DNA of 48,826 nucleotides from Nocardioides sp. (GTDB taxonomy: Bacteria > Actinomycetota > Actinomycetes > Propionibacteriales > Nocardioidaceae), in assembly GCA_025924815.1 (NCBI GenBank), contig JAICHQ010000015.1, positions 1-48,826 on the forward strand. Direction: 5' to 3'. The notes under the pieces were generated by a model. That model was not told the origin of the DNA. It did no database searches and worked only from the letters and a program-made list of their open reading frames with translations. Of the stretch, positions 1-8,157 are shown piece by piece. Position numbers and translations under genes: made by a program. The first letter of the stretch is position 1. Each line of letters begins with the position of its first letter.

Positions 1-249
1 CACCGGATGCCCGAGGGGACGGTGTACATGTACCACGCCCAGGACCGGCTGATCGACGTACCGCTCGCGGAGACCAGCGGGAAGCGGGGCGGCATCCACA
101 ACTCGCTGACCCGCCTGCTGGTCAAGCCCACCCATCTGGTCGGCGGCTACGCCCAGCTGTCCTTCGCGTTCAACTATCTCGGCCCCACCGGGAACCAGCG
201 CGACGAGGTCACCGTCATCCGCAAGCGCAGCCAGGAGGTCACGTACTGA
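1..249 (+). CDS. narG: Respiratory nitrate reductase alpha subunit, C-terminal end (partial)
   Basis: The reading frame is open from the first base of the window to a TGA at 247-249, so only the last 82 codons or so are present. The peptide contains GGIHNSLTRLLVKPTHLVGG and FNYLGPTGNQRDEV, which are the conserved C-terminal segments of NarG, the molybdopterin- and [4Fe-4S]-carrying catalytic subunit of membrane-bound nitrate reductase. In the family this tail packs against NarH. The gene is followed 46 bp later by narH on the same strand, as in the standard narGHJI operon. The rest of the protein, including the molybdenum site, lies upstream of the window and cannot be checked. Confidence 0.95.
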   Translation, partial: HRMPEGTVYMYHAQDRLIDVPLAETSGKRGGIHNSLTRLLVKPTHLVGGYAQLSFAFNYLGPTGNQRDEVTVIRKRSQEVTY

Positions 250-295
250 TGGGCTCGACAAGCTCGACCGACGAGACGACGGAGGTCAGGCACTG

Positions 296-2029
296 ATGCG
301 CGTCATGGCTCAGATGGCGATGGTGATGAACCTCGACAAGTGCATCGGCTGCCACACCTGCTCGGTGACCTGCAAGCAGGCCTGGACCAACCGCTCCGGC
401 ACGGAGTACGTGTGGTTCAACAACGTGGAGACCCGTCCCGGACAGGGCTATCCACGCACCTACGAGGACCAGGAGCGCTGGCAGGGTGGGTGGAAGCTCA
501 ACCGGCGTGGGCGGCTGTCGCTGAAGGCGGGCGGTCGGTTCCGCAAGCTGGCCACGATCTTCTCCAACCCCAAGCTGCCGTCGATCCACGACTACTACGA
601 GCCGTGGACCTACGACTACGCGACCCTCACCGACGCGCCGGCGCAGGAGCACACGCCGGTGGCGCGGCCCAAGTCGCTGCTCACCGGCGGCGACACCAAG
701 ATCACGTGGTCGTCGAACTGGGACGACGACCTCGGTGGCTCCAAGGCGTCGTTCGAGAACGACCCGGTCCTGGCCAAGGTCTCCACCGAGGTCAAGCGGT
801 CCTTCGAGGACACCTTCATGTTCTACCTGCCGCGGATCTGCGAGCACTGCCTCAACCCGTCGTGTGCGGCATCGTGCCCGAGCGGCGCGATCTACAAGCG
901 CTCCGAGGACGGGATCGTGCTGGTCGACCAGGACCGGTGCCGCGGGTGGCGGATGTGCGTGTCCGGCTGCCCCTACAAGAAGATCTACTTCAACCACCGC
1001 ACCGGCAAGGCCGAGAAGTGCACCTTCTGCTTCCCGCGGATCGAGGTGGGGCTCCCCACCGTGTGCTCCGAGACCTGCGTCGGCCGGCTGCGCTACCTGG
1101 GCCTGATCCTGTACGACGCCGATCGCGTCCTCGACGCCGCGTCCACGCCCGATGACCAGGACCTGTACCGCGCCCAGCGCGAGATACTGCTCGACCCGAA
1201 CGACCCGGAGGTGGTCGCCGCCGCCGAGCGCGACGGCGTACCGCACGACTGGGTGATGGCCGCCCAGCGCTCGCCGATCCATGCGCTGATCCAGACCTAC
1301 GAGGTCGCGCTGCCGCTCCATCCGGAGTACCGCACTATGCCCATGGTCTGGTACATCCCGCCCCTCTCGCCGGTGGTCGACGCGATCGGCGAGACCGGCG
1401 AGGACCCCGAGGACCAGCGTAACCTGTTCGCTGCCATCGACGCCCTCCGCATCCCGGTGGAGTACCTCGCGGGGCTGTTCACCGCCGGCGACACCGCCGT
1501 GGTCGACAGCGTCCTGCAGCGCCTGGCGGCGATGCGGTCCTACATGCGCGACCTCAACCTCGGGCGCGAGCCCGACCCCGGTATCCCGGCGCGCGTGGGC
1601 ATGAGCGAGGAAGAGATGTACGACATGTACCGGCTCCTCGCCCTGGCCAAGTACGACGAGCGCTACGTCATCCCGGCCGCCCACGCCGAGCAGGCGCACT
1701 CCCTGGAGGCGCTCGGGACGGAGTGCCCCGTCGGGTCCGGGCCGTTCGGCGAGGGCTCCGGCTCGCCGGTCCCGATCGCGGTCGAGAACTTCACGATGCT
1801 GCGCAACCGGCAGACGGCCGACACCGTCGCCGCGCCGGACGACAAGGCCACCCGGGTGAACCTGCTGAACTGGGACGGCCGAGGCATCCCCACCGGCTTG
1901 TTCCCTCCGCGCCAGGAGGTCACGGAGACCGAAGAGGTCGGCGAGGCCGGCACCCCGGACACCTCCGACGACGGGGCCACCGGCCCGGGTGGCACCGGTG
2001 GTCTCACCGGTGGGGCGGACTACCGATGA
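296..2029 (+). CDS. narH: Nitrate reductase beta subunit
   Basis: Iron-sulfur electron-transfer subunit that carries electrons from NarI haems to the NarG molybdenum site on the inner face of the membrane. The N-terminus MRVMAQMAMVMNLDKCIGCH is the usual NarH start. Four cysteine groups are visible: CIGCHTCSVTC near residue 18, CEHCLNPSCAASC near 180, CRGWRMCVSGC near 218 (a Trp takes the place of one Cys, as in other NarH proteins with a [3Fe-4S] centre), and CTFCFPRIEVGLPTVCSETC near 242. At 577 residues it is slightly long, and the extra length is a Gly/Thr/Asp-rich C-terminal tail after about residue 540. Its stop overlaps the narJ start (ATGA at 2026), indicating translational coupling. 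Confidence 0.96.
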   Translation: MRVMAQMAMVMNLDKCIGCHTCSVTCKQAWTNRSGTEYVWFNNVETRPGQGYPRTYEDQERWQGGWKLNRRGRLSLKAGGRFRKLATIFSNPKLPSIHDYYEPWTYDYATLTDAPAQEHTPVARPKSLLTGGDTKITWSSNWDDDLGGSKASFENDPVLAKVSTEVKRSFEDTFMFYLPRICEHCLNPSCAASCPSGAIYKRSEDGIVLVDQDRCRGWRMCVSGCPYKKIYFNHRTGKAEKCTFCFPRIEVGLPTVCSETCVGRLRYLGLILYDADRVLDAASTPDDQDLYRAQREILLDPNDPEVVAAAERDGVPHDWVMAAQRSPIHALIQTYEVALPLHPEYRTMPMVWYIPPLSPVVDAIGETGEDPEDQRNLFAAIDALRIPVEYLAGLFTAGDTAVVDSVLQRLAAMRSYMRDLNLGREPDPGIPARVGMSEEEMYDMYRLLALAKYDERYVIPAAHAEQAHSLEALGTECPVGSGPFGEGSGSPVPIAVENFTMLRNRQTADTVAAPDDKATRVNLLNWDGRGIPTGLFPPRQEVTETEEVGEAGTPDTSDDGATGPGGTGGLTGGADYR

Positions 2030-2763
2030 CGCGCACCACGATGCGCAGCAGGTCGAGGCCCTCCGCCCTGAGCAGCCGCGAGCAGTCGCTGGTCTGGCAG
2101 TCGGCCTCGCTGCTGCTCGGCTATCCCGACGACCGGCTGCTCACCGATCTGCCGCTGGTCCGCCGGATGGCCGAGGCCCTCCCGACGGCGTGGCGCGAGC
2201 CGTTGTCGGGGGTCGTGGAGCATCTGGCGACCACCCCGTCGGTCGACGCGCAGGCGGCGTACGTCGAGACCTTCGACACCCGCCGGCGGCACAACCTGTA
2301 TCTCACGTACTTCGCTCACGGCGACACCCGCAAGCGCGGCGTGGCGCTCCTGCGCTTCAAGCAGACCTACCTCGAGGCGGGCTTCACCGTCGACACCGAC
2401 GGCGGCGGTGAGCTGCCCGACCACCTCTGCGTGGTCCTGGAGTTCGCCGCCACGGTCGACCGCGACCAGGGGCGACAGCTGATGCTGGACCACCGCGCCG
2501 GGCTGGAGCTGCTCCGGATGTCGCTGACCGAGTCCGGCTCCCCCTGGGCGGGCGCCGTGGAGGCGGTCTGCGCCACGCTGCCGGCTCTGCGCGGCGACGA
2601 GCGTGACGCCGTACGCCGGCTCGCGGCCGAGGGACCACCCGCCGAGGAGGTCGGCCTGTCGCCGTACGGCGGACCGGCGTTCGACGCCCGCCTGCAGGAG
2701 GCGCGCCGCACGGGGGGCATCGACCTGCCCATGCCCGCCGTTCGCGAGGGAGCCGCCCGATGA
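2026..2763 (+). CDS. narJ: Nitrate reductase molybdenum cofactor assembly chaperone
   Basis: NarJ is a cytoplasmic chaperone that binds NarG and allows cofactor insertion and membrane attachment of the NarGH complex; it is not part of the final enzyme. The start is the ATG at 2026, which overlaps the narH stop and gives 245 residues, normal for the family. The same frame is open further upstream, but that part lies inside narH. Typical helical NarJ/TorD-fold features are visible: SLLLGYPDDRL near residue 28, a YVETFDTRRRHNLYLTYF segment near 80, and GELPDHLCVVLEF near 127. Its stop overlaps the narI start. Confidence 0.93.
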   Translation: MTRTTMRSRSRPSALSSREQSLVWQSASLLLGYPDDRLLTDLPLVRRMAEALPTAWREPLSGVVEHLATTPSVDAQAAYVETFDTRRRHNLYLTYFAHGDTRKRGVALLRFKQTYLEAGFTVDTDGGGELPDHLCVVLEFAATVDRDQGRQLMLDHRAGLELLRMSLTESGSPWAGAVEAVCATLPALRGDERDAVRRLAAEGPPAEEVGLSPYGGPAFDARLQEARRTGGIDLPMPAVREGAAR

Positions 2764-3488
2764 ACACCTTCTTGTGGGTGATCGTGCCCTATCTGTGCCT
2801 GGCCACCTTCGTGGTCGGCCACTACTGGCGCTACCGCTACGACAAGTTCGGCTGGACGACCCGCTCCTCCCAGCTCTACGAGAACCGGCTGCTGCGGCTC
2901 GGGTCGCCGCTCTTCCACTTCGGCATGCTCGGCGTCGTGGCTGGGCACTTCGTCGGCCTGCTGGTGCCCGAGAGCTGGACCAACGGCGCGGGCCTCAGCA
3001 ACCACGCCTACCACTGGGGCGCCCTCGTCGGCGGCCTGGCCGCGGCCGCGGCCACCCTGGCCGGCCTGGTGATCCTGATCTACCGTCGGCGCACGGTCGG
3101 GCCGGTCTTCTCGGCCACCACCAAGATGGACAAGCTCATGTACGTGTTCCTGGCGGGCGTGATCCTGCTCGGGATCTGGAACACGGTGTCGGGGGCCTCC
3201 TTCCTCTTCGGCGGCCACGAGTACGACTACCGCCAGGGCGTCTCGATCTGGTTCCGGCAGTTCTGGAGCTTCCATCCCGATCCCGCGCTCATGGGTGCGG
3301 CGCCACTCAGCTTCCAGCTGCACGCGTTCGTCGCGAGCCTGCTGTTCGCGCTGTGGCCGTTCACCCGCCTGGTGCACGTCTTCAGCGCCCCGGTCGGCTA
3401 CCTGACCCGGCCCTACATCGTCTACCGCAGCCGCGACACCCAGCTCGGCAACCGCCGCCCGGGACGCGGGTGGGAACCCCTCGGGTAG
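2760..3488 (+). CDS. narI: Nitrate reductase gamma subunit, cytochrome b
   Basis: Membrane subunit that oxidises menaquinol and passes electrons through two b-type haems to NarH. The 242-residue product has five hydrophobic segments. Haem-ligand histidines fit LFHFGMLGVVAGHFVGLLVP in the second segment and QLHAFVASLLF...TRLVHVF near the C-terminus. The ATG at 2760 overlaps the narJ stop (ATGA), so translation is coupled. Length and gene order agree with NarI. The end (3488) is only 4 bp before the hemerythrin gene, so that gene is probably part of the same transcript. Confidence 0.96.
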   Translation: MNTFLWVIVPYLCLATFVVGHYWRYRYDKFGWTTRSSQLYENRLLRLGSPLFHFGMLGVVAGHFVGLLVPESWTNGAGLSNHAYHWGALVGGLAAAAATLAGLVILIYRRRTVGPVFSATTKMDKLMYVFLAGVILLGIWNTVSGASFLFGGHEYDYRQGVSIWFRQFWSFHPDPALMGAAPLSFQLHAFVASLLFALWPFTRLVHVFSAPVGYLTRPYIVYRSRDTQLGNRRPGRGWEPLG

Positions 3489-3492
3489 CGAC

Positions 3493-3975
3493 ATGTGCGA
3501 CTACTGCGGATGCCGTGAGGTCCCCGTCGTCGGTGAGCTGATCTCCGAGCACCGGCACCTCCAGGACGAGGCCGACCACATCCGCCGGGCGATGGCGGCC
3601 GGTGACCTGCACAGCATCCCCGAGCGGCTGCGCCACCTGGTCTCGCACCTCGCCCGTCACGTGTCCCGCGAGGAGGACGGCATCTTCACCGCGCTGCGCC
3701 GGCAGGGCGACTACGTCGACGAGGTCGCCGATCTCGAAGGCGAGCACCGGTGGCTGGACGCCGCGATCGCCGACCTGGATCCCGAGTCCCCGGAGCTGGT
3801 CGCCACCCTCTCGGAGCTGTTCGACGCCCTCGAGCTCCACATCCAGCGGGAGGACCTCGGCATCTTCCCCGTCTCCGTGGTCACCCTGGGCGCCGAGGGA
3901 TGGGATCTGGTGCAACGTGTCCACGACGACCAGCCGACCTTCCTGGACACCACGGGGCCGGAGCGGGTCTCCTGA
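3493..3975 (+). CDS. Hemerythrin-domain protein with N-terminal Cys motif, nar-operon member
   Basis: A 160-residue protein of the hemerythrin HHE cation-binding family: a four-helix bundle expected to bind a di-iron centre that can sense or scavenge O2 or NO. Candidate ligands are in SEHRHLQDEADH (about residues 18-29), SHLARHVSREEDGIF (about 51-65), EGEHRWLD (about 82) and ELHIQREDLGIFP (about 115-127). The extreme N-terminus is MCDYCGCRE, a CxxCxC motif outside the helical bundle that could bind another metal or act as a redox switch. It begins 4 bp after narI, so co-transcription with nitrate reductase is likely. Protection against nitrite-derived NO, or Fe-S repair as in RIC/YtfE, is a reasonable inference. 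Confidence 0.85.
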   Translation: MCDYCGCREVPVVGELISEHRHLQDEADHIRRAMAAGDLHSIPERLRHLVSHLARHVSREEDGIFTALRRQGDYVDEVADLEGEHRWLDAAIADLDPESPELVATLSELFDALELHIQREDLGIFPVSVVTLGAEGWDLVQRVHDDQPTFLDTTGPERVS

Positions 3976-3985
3976 CCCACGGGTC

Positions 3986-4001
3986 GGCTCGCCGGCGAGC
4001 C
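3986..4001. terminator. Perfect GC palindrome between convergent genes, candidate terminator
   Basis: GGCTCGCCGGCGAGCC is a perfect 16-nt palindrome located in the 32-bp gap between the convergent hemerythrin (+) and 4008-4376 (-) genes. There is no T tract, so if it terminates it would be as a hairpin-only terminator, as proposed for some actinobacterial genes. Confidence 0.4.
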
Positions 4002-4007
4002 GTCGGC

Positions 4008-4376
4008 TCACACGCGGCTGGACCGCGGGGGCGTCGCCCCGGCGCGCCCGAGCCGACGGCGCGCGTCGAGGTCGGTGGCCTCCAGGTCGCTCACGGCACG
4101 GGCGAGCAGGAACTGGTCGTCGAGGATCGAGGCGAGCACCGTGCGCGCCTCGACGTCGTCGCCGGCGTACTCCGCGACCATGCCGGTCGCCTCGCGGAGG
4201 AACGCGCGCCACTGCTCGACGTCGCCCTCGAGGATCAGGGTCTCGATGCGATGACGCAGCTCGCGCTGGACGTCGTCCGGCGAGCCGTCCCCACCGGCGG
4301 CCAGCCGGGCCAGCAGTGACGGCACCCGCGCCTCGACCTCGGGGGGCAGGAAGAGCCAGGCATCAGGATGGGGCAA
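4008..4376 (-). CDS. Small unknown protein coupled to the Rieske oxygenase (TTG start)
   Basis: I do not recognise this 122-residue protein. The frame is open further upstream but only inside the oxygenase gene, where its sequence is Ser/Arg-rich nonsense. Coherent sequence begins at MPHPDAWLFLPPEVEARVPS. The best start is the TTG at 4376, which has GGGGGAG 7 nt upstream and overlaps the last 14 bases of the oxygenase gene. The body is predicted helical and acidic (QRELRHRIETLILEGDVEQW, DDVEARTVLASILDDQFLLA), ending in an Arg-rich tail. No signal peptide, membrane segment or metal motif is visible. The tight overlap suggests a job linked to the oxygenase. It does not look like the cystatin-fold beta subunit of dioxygenases. 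Confidence 0.6.
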   Translation of the reverse strand: MPHPDAWLFLPPEVEARVPSLLARLAAGGDGSPDDVQRELRHRIETLILEGDVEQWRAFLREATGMVAEYAGDDVEARTVLASILDDQFLLARAVSDLEATDLDARRRLGRAGATPPRSSRV

Positions 4377-5592
4377 CGCTGCGCTCCCCCCTGGCCGTCG
4401 CCTCCAGCTCGGCGATGCGCGGCAGCAGCTCGCGCAGCCGCTGCTGGAAGCGGATGACCGAGAGCTCCTGCTCGTCGTTGAGGATGCCCGAGTGGTACGA
4501 CGGCGCCTGGACGCCGCGCTGCACACGCGTGGTGATGTCGACGTCCTGGCCCATGATGTCGACGTTCAGCTCGCGCATCAGCTCGCGCGCCCGCCGGTCC
4601 TGGTCCTCCTCGTCGGGATGCACCAGGGTCATCGTGGTGGCTCGCGTCATCAGCCGGCCGGTCGGCTCCAGCTGCCAGGTGTCGACGTGGTGGGGATAGA
4701 TCTCCATGAACGTCGTCGGCCAGATGCAGACGTGCCCCATCCAGCCCTCGAACTCCTCGGGCATCCCGGGCATGCGGCGCACCAGTCCCTGGTACTCGCG
4801 CTCACGAGGGTCACGGGACGGTCGGGTGCGGTAGGGCACGCGCGACCACTCGCACCAGTCGTTGTTGTCGCCGATCGTGTTCTTGACGTCGACCAGCCGG
4901 ACGAGCGAGGGGTGCGCGACCGGGACGTGGTAGTCCTCGAGGTAGTTGTCGGCGAGGATCTTCCAGTTCTCGCCGAAGTCCTCGGTCCGCCGGGACGCCG
5001 AGCCGTCGGCCTGCACCGTCAGGCCGGCGATGTTGAGCCACTCCAGATACGGCCCCACCGGGCCGAGCAGGTCCGCCAGGGACATCTGCTGGGGGTCGAT
5101 GCAGCAGAAGACGAGGCCGCCGACCACGCCGATCCGGAACTGGGGCAGCGACACCTGGTCGCGGTCGAGGCAGGCGAACCCCTGTCCGGACGGCGCCGCC
5201 GCCAGTCGGCCGTCGAGCTCATAGGTCCAGGCGTGATAGGGACACCGCATGACCGAGCGGGTGCGCCCGGTGCCCTCGAGGATCAGCGAGGCCCGGTGCC
5301 GGCAGACGTTCGACATGGCGCGCAGCTCACCGTCGTGGCCGCGGACGACCAGCACCGGCTCCCGGCCGACGTTCGCGGTGACATAGTCCCCCGGCTCGGA
5401 CAGCTCGGAGACGTGGCCGACCAGGATCCACGCCCGTTCGAAGACCTCGGTCAGCTCCTGTTCGTACAGCTCCGGATCGGTGTAGGCGATCCCGGGCAGG
5501 CTGCGGGTGGCGGTCGGCGGCTTCCGGCTGACTCTCGACTCCGGCGTGTTCGTCGGCGGGCCGACGTCGGTGGCGACGGTGCTGGGACCCAT
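4363..5592 (-). CDS. Rieske non-haem iron oxygenase, alpha subunit
   Basis: A 409-residue ring-hydroxylating-type oxygenase. The N-terminal Rieske domain shows the [2Fe-2S] ligands CRHRA (about 97) and CPYHAWTY (about 118). The C-terminal catalytic domain shows the mononuclear iron site NYLEDYHVPVAHPSL (two His) and a later Asp in MGQDVD. It would hydroxylate or dealkylate an organic substrate using electrons from a reductase and ferredoxin not encoded next to it. The ATG at 5592 has AGGAG 7 nt upstream. It lies 76 bp downstream of the SDR gene on the same strand, and the gap holds a TetR-type double palindrome. The substrate cannot be told; the SDR neighbour would suit oxidation of a diol or alcohol product. 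Confidence 0.9.
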   Translation of the reverse strand: MGPSTVATDVGPPTNTPESRVSRKPPTATRSLPGIAYTDPELYEQELTEVFERAWILVGHVSELSEPGDYVTANVGREPVLVVRGHDGELRAMSNVCRHRASLILEGTGRTRSVMRCPYHAWTYELDGRLAAAPSGQGFACLDRDQVSLPQFRIGVVGGLVFCCIDPQQMSLADLLGPVGPYLEWLNIAGLTVQADGSASRRTEDFGENWKILADNYLEDYHVPVAHPSLVRLVDVKNTIGDNNDWCEWSRVPYRTRPSRDPREREYQGLVRRMPGMPEEFEGWMGHVCIWPTTFMEIYPHHVDTWQLEPTGRLMTRATTMTLVHPDEEDQDRRARELMRELNVDIMGQDVDITTRVQRGVQAPSYHSGILNDEQELSVIRFQQRLRELLPRIAELEATARGERSVAPS

Positions 5593-5604
5593 CGAAGGAC
5601 TCCT

Positions 5605-5631
5605 GACTGAATGTTCGGTCAGTCTACCGAA
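5605..5631. promoter_or_regulatory. Overlapping inverted repeats, TetR-type operator before the Rieske gene
   Basis: Two interlocking dyads are present: GACTGA-N8-TCAGTC (5605-5610 and 5619-5624) and TTCGGT-N6-ACCGAA (5614-5619 and 5626-5631). The sequence around TGAATGTTCGGTCAGT closely resembles operators of TetR-family repressors that control catabolic genes in actinobacteria. The element ends 13 bp before the ATG at 5592, overlapping the likely transcription start. No TetR gene is adjacent; the only one in the window (46038) is 40 kb away. Confidence 0.65.
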
Positions 5632-5668
5632 CGACGCCGTGCCCGTCAGCCCGCGCCGACGGCCACGA

Positions 5669-6448
5669 TCAGCGCGACGCGATGTGGAACGTCTCCGTGT
5701 GACCGTCCACCGCGATCACCTGGCCGTTGACCATCCCGGCCCGGGGTGAGGCCAGGAAGGCGCACACGTCGGCGATCTCCGAGGGCCTGACGAACCGTGG
5801 GATCGACTGGCCCTCGACGTACTCCCGGCGTACGACGGCGGGTGGCGCCCCGCGCTGGACCGCCTCGGCCTCGATCACGCGGTCCATGCGGGCGCCCTCG
5901 ACGGAGCCGGGAGCCACGACGTTCGCGCGCACGCCGAAGGGGCCGAGCTCGACGGCCAGCGACTTCGTGAAGCCGATGACCGCCCACTTGGCCGCGGCGT
6001 ACGGCGTGCGCATGCCGTAGCCGTAGAGTCCGGCCGTGGACGAGATCGCCACGATCGCACCCGATCGTTGCGCCTTCAGGTGCGGGACGACGAGCCGGGC
6101 CAGGAGGAAGTGGCTCTCGAGGCCGACCGCGAGGCACTCCCGCCAGGCTGGGGGGTCGATCTCCTCCACCCGAGCCGTCGGGCCTGCGATGCCCGCGTTG
6201 TTGACCAGCACGTCGACCCCTCCCCACCGGTCGACGATCTCCCCGACCCACCGCTGCGTGTCGGCTTCGTCGGTGACGTCGCCGACCACGGCATGCAGCG
6301 CGGGATCGCGTCGGGTGGCGCTGTGCACCGCCGCCTCGTCACAGTCGCAGATGCTCACCTCGGCGCCGTCGGCCCGGAAGCGCTCGACGATCGAGGCTCC
6401 GATCCCAGAGGCGCCTGCACTGACGAGCACGCGCAGCGGCTGGTGCAT
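5669..6448 (-). CDS. Short-chain dehydrogenase/reductase (SDR)
   Basis: NAD(P)-dependent oxidoreductase of 259 residues with a Rossmann fold. Near the N-terminus is the cofactor motif SAGASGIGAS, with Ala replacing the usual first Thr of TGxxxGIG. NNAG follows at about residue 85, the catalytic Ser lies in ISSTAG (about 136), and YAAAK (about 149-153) carries Tyr and Lys. An acidic ICDCD after the second strand favours NAD over NADP. I chose the ATG at 6448 (MHQPLRVLV), which has GGGAG 5 nt upstream, rather than a longer Pro/Gly-rich extension to 6562. It is the first gene of a probable SDR-oxygenase-small-protein operon and may oxidise the oxygenase product. Confidence 0.9.
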   Translation of the reverse strand: MHQPLRVLVSAGASGIGASIVERFRADGAEVSICDCDEAAVHSATRRDPALHAVVGDVTDEADTQRWVGEIVDRWGGVDVLVNNAGIAGPTARVEEIDPPAWRECLAVGLESHFLLARLVVPHLKAQRSGAIVAISSTAGLYGYGMRTPYAAAKWAVIGFTKSLAVELGPFGVRANVVAPGSVEGARMDRVIEAEAVQRGAPPAVVRREYVEGQSIPRFVRPSEIADVCAFLASPRAGMVNGQVIAVDGHTETFHIASR

Positions 6449-6586
6449 GGGCACTCCCGGAACGGCGGTCGGGGGCGTCGAACCTACCGGTCGACCGTCC
6501 TCGCTGTCAGCAGGCACCTCTCCCGGCACTCCTGGCCGACGCCGCCCGCCGGTCCCGCTCATAGATCTGGCGCAGTTTGTTTTTAC

Positions 6587-7123
6587 ATGCGGTCGTGGGA
6601 CAATGGCGCCGTGGAGGACGCAGGAGTCGACGGAGCACGATCACAGCCACTGAGGGACGTCCTCGAGCGAGACCACCGCGAGGTCGACAGCGCCGTCGAG
6701 AGGTACGCCGACGGTTCGGCCTCGGGCGCCGACGCACGACCGGCCCTGCAGCAGGCTGTGGATGACCTTCGCCGGCACATCTACGTCGAGGAGGAGCTGC
6801 TGTTCCCGTCGCTGCGCGCGGCGGGGATGCTCGGACCGATCATGGTGATGCTCCGCGAGCACGGCCAGATGTGGCCCGTCCTGGACGAGTTGGACCAGCA
6901 GCTCCACGACGACGCCGGCGACGACGTTCTGGGGACGGCGTGCCGCGGGTTGCTCGACCTGTTGCAGAGTCACAACCCCAAGGAGGAGCAGATCCTGTAC
7001 CCGCAGGTCGACGGGGTCCTCGGTCCGGACGCGACCCTCAGGGTCCACGAGTTCCTCGAGGCCGGCCGGCTGCCGGCCGGCTGGCAGTGTCAGCACCTGG
7101 CCCGCGCGCGCGGGGACGCGTAG
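6587..7123 (+). CDS. Hemerythrin domain protein
   Basis: A 178-residue hemerythrin HHE-type protein distinct from the one at 3493. Candidate iron ligands are in LERDHREVDSAV (about 26-37), LRRHIYVEEELLFPSL (about 61-76), LREHGQMWPVLDE (about 88-100) and SHNPKEEQILYPQV (about 129-142). The end GWQCQHLARARGDA holds a lone Cys. The ATG at 6587 has no Shine-Dalgarno site; a GTG at 6611 in the same frame lies 6 nt after GACAAT (6599-6604), which with TTGTTT (6577-6582, spacer 16) could be a promoter giving a leaderless GTG-started protein. The true start is therefore uncertain. It heads a stress-related gene block. Confidence 0.85.
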   Translation: MRSWDNGAVEDAGVDGARSQPLRDVLERDHREVDSAVERYADGSASGADARPALQQAVDDLRRHIYVEEELLFPSLRAAGMLGPIMVMLREHGQMWPVLDELDQQLHDDAGDDVLGTACRGLLDLLQSHNPKEEQILYPQVDGVLGPDATLRVHEFLEAGRLPAGWQCQHLARARGDA

Positions 7124-7219
7124 GTCGCCGACCCGCGGCTGGGCGAACCGGAACCCGGACCGGGCATCCGGGCAGGTCCGGCCGCCCGGACCAAGAACAT
7201 CGAAAGGAAGTCGAAGATC

Positions 7220-7663
7220 ATGGCGATCGCCGAGCGCACCGCGCAGACCACGTGGGAGGGCGGGCTCGCCCGTGGTCGCGGAACCATCGTCCCGGGCAGC
7301 GGCGCCGTCGCCGGGCTGCCCGTGACCTGGGCGGCCCGGACCGAGGCTCCCGGTGGGAAGACGAGCCCCGAGGAGCTGGCGGCCGCGGCCCACTCCTCGT
7401 GCTTCGCCATGGCCCTCAGCCTGTGCCTCGGCGAACGCGACGTCGAGCCGGAGCGGCTCACGGTGTCGTCGACGGTCACGCTGGACGAGGTGGACGGCAA
7501 GCCGACGGTCGTGTCGTCCGCACTCACCGTCCAGGGGCGCGTCCCGGGCCTGAGCGCCGACGAGTTCCGGTCGGCGGTGGACCAGGCCGCCGAGCTGTGT
7601 CCGATCTCGCGGCTCTTCGCCGGCGCCTCCATCACCGTCAGCTCGGATCTGGAGCCGATGTAG
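7220..7663 (+). CDS. OsmC/Ohr family peroxiredoxin-like protein
   Basis: A 147-residue protein of the OsmC family, thiol-dependent peroxidases that reduce organic hydroperoxides. The two conserved cysteines are in AAHSSCFAMALSL (about residue 61) and AELCPISRLFAGASITVSS (about 127). The N-terminal TTWEGGLARGRGTI also matches the family. The ATG at 7220 has a purine-rich GAAAGGAAG site upstream. The TAG stop overlaps the GTG start of the next gene (TAGTG), so the two are coupled. It is probably part of the oxidative-stress set that begins with the hemerythrin gene. Confidence 0.9.
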   Translation: MAIAERTAQTTWEGGLARGRGTIVPGSGAVAGLPVTWAARTEAPGGKTSPEELAAAAHSSCFAMALSLCLGERDVEPERLTVSSTVTLDEVDGKPTVVSSALTVQGRVPGLSADEFRSAVDQAAELCPISRLFAGASITVSSDLEPM

Positions 7664-8130
7664 TGTCGGCCACCGAGGGCGTGCTCACCGGGGTGCTCAT
7701 CCTGGCGGCGTCCGTCTGGCTCGGTGGCCTCGTCGCCATCGCGGTTGTGGCCCGCGTCGCGACCCGCACGCTGGACCCGGCGTCGCGCGTGGCCTTCTTC
7801 CGCGGCCTCGGACGGTCCTACGGGATCGTCGGCACGACGGCTCTCGCACTCGCCTACGTCACCGGCTCCGTCCTGCTCCGTGACCACCCGTGGAATCTCG
7901 CGAAGGTCTCGGTGGTCGTGGTGGCGGTCGCCCTGGCCGCGGCGCTGGGTCTGGGCATCGGGCAGGCACGGCGGATGACTCGGCTGCGCCGCAGCGCGCT
8001 CGACCGGCCCGGCGAGACCACCCTGGCGGCACGGGTGAATCGTGGTGCCGTCCAAGCCGGCGTGTTGCGAGGGCTGATCGGCGTGTTGAGCCTGGCCCTC
8101 CTCGCACTCGGAGTCCACATCGCCGCCTGA
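7663..8130 (+). CDS. Four-helix membrane protein, unknown function
   Basis: The GTG at 7663 overlaps the OsmC stop and gives a 155-residue protein with four clear membrane segments: residues about 7-29 (LTGVLILAASVWLGGLVAIA), 56-73, 82-100 and 134-153. The middle loop is basic (ARRMTRLRRSALDRP). The pattern resembles small CopD/DUF4149-like membrane proteins, but no copper-binding His or Met cluster is visible, so I do not assign a function. Coupling to OsmC suggests a role in envelope or peroxide stress. The next gene starts 27 bp downstream. Confidence 0.75.
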   Translation: MSATEGVLTGVLILAASVWLGGLVAIAVVARVATRTLDPASRVAFFRGLGRSYGIVGTTALALAYVTGSVLLRDHPWNLAKVSVVVVAVALAAALGLGIGQARRMTRLRRSALDRPGETTLAARVNRGAVQAGVLRGLIGVLSLALLALGVHIAA

Positions 8131-8157
8131 GCGATCAACTAAGAGGAGCAGTAGGTC

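Noticed and set aside
239..1699. Long minus-strand open frame of 486 codons opposite narH
   Set aside because: It is the antisense shadow of narH in high-GC DNA; its product is His/Val/Arg-rich with no family pattern, and narH is certain.
4008..4376. Beta subunit of the Rieske dioxygenase
   Set aside because: At 122 residues it is too short, and its helical acidic sequence does not resemble the cystatin-like beta subunits.
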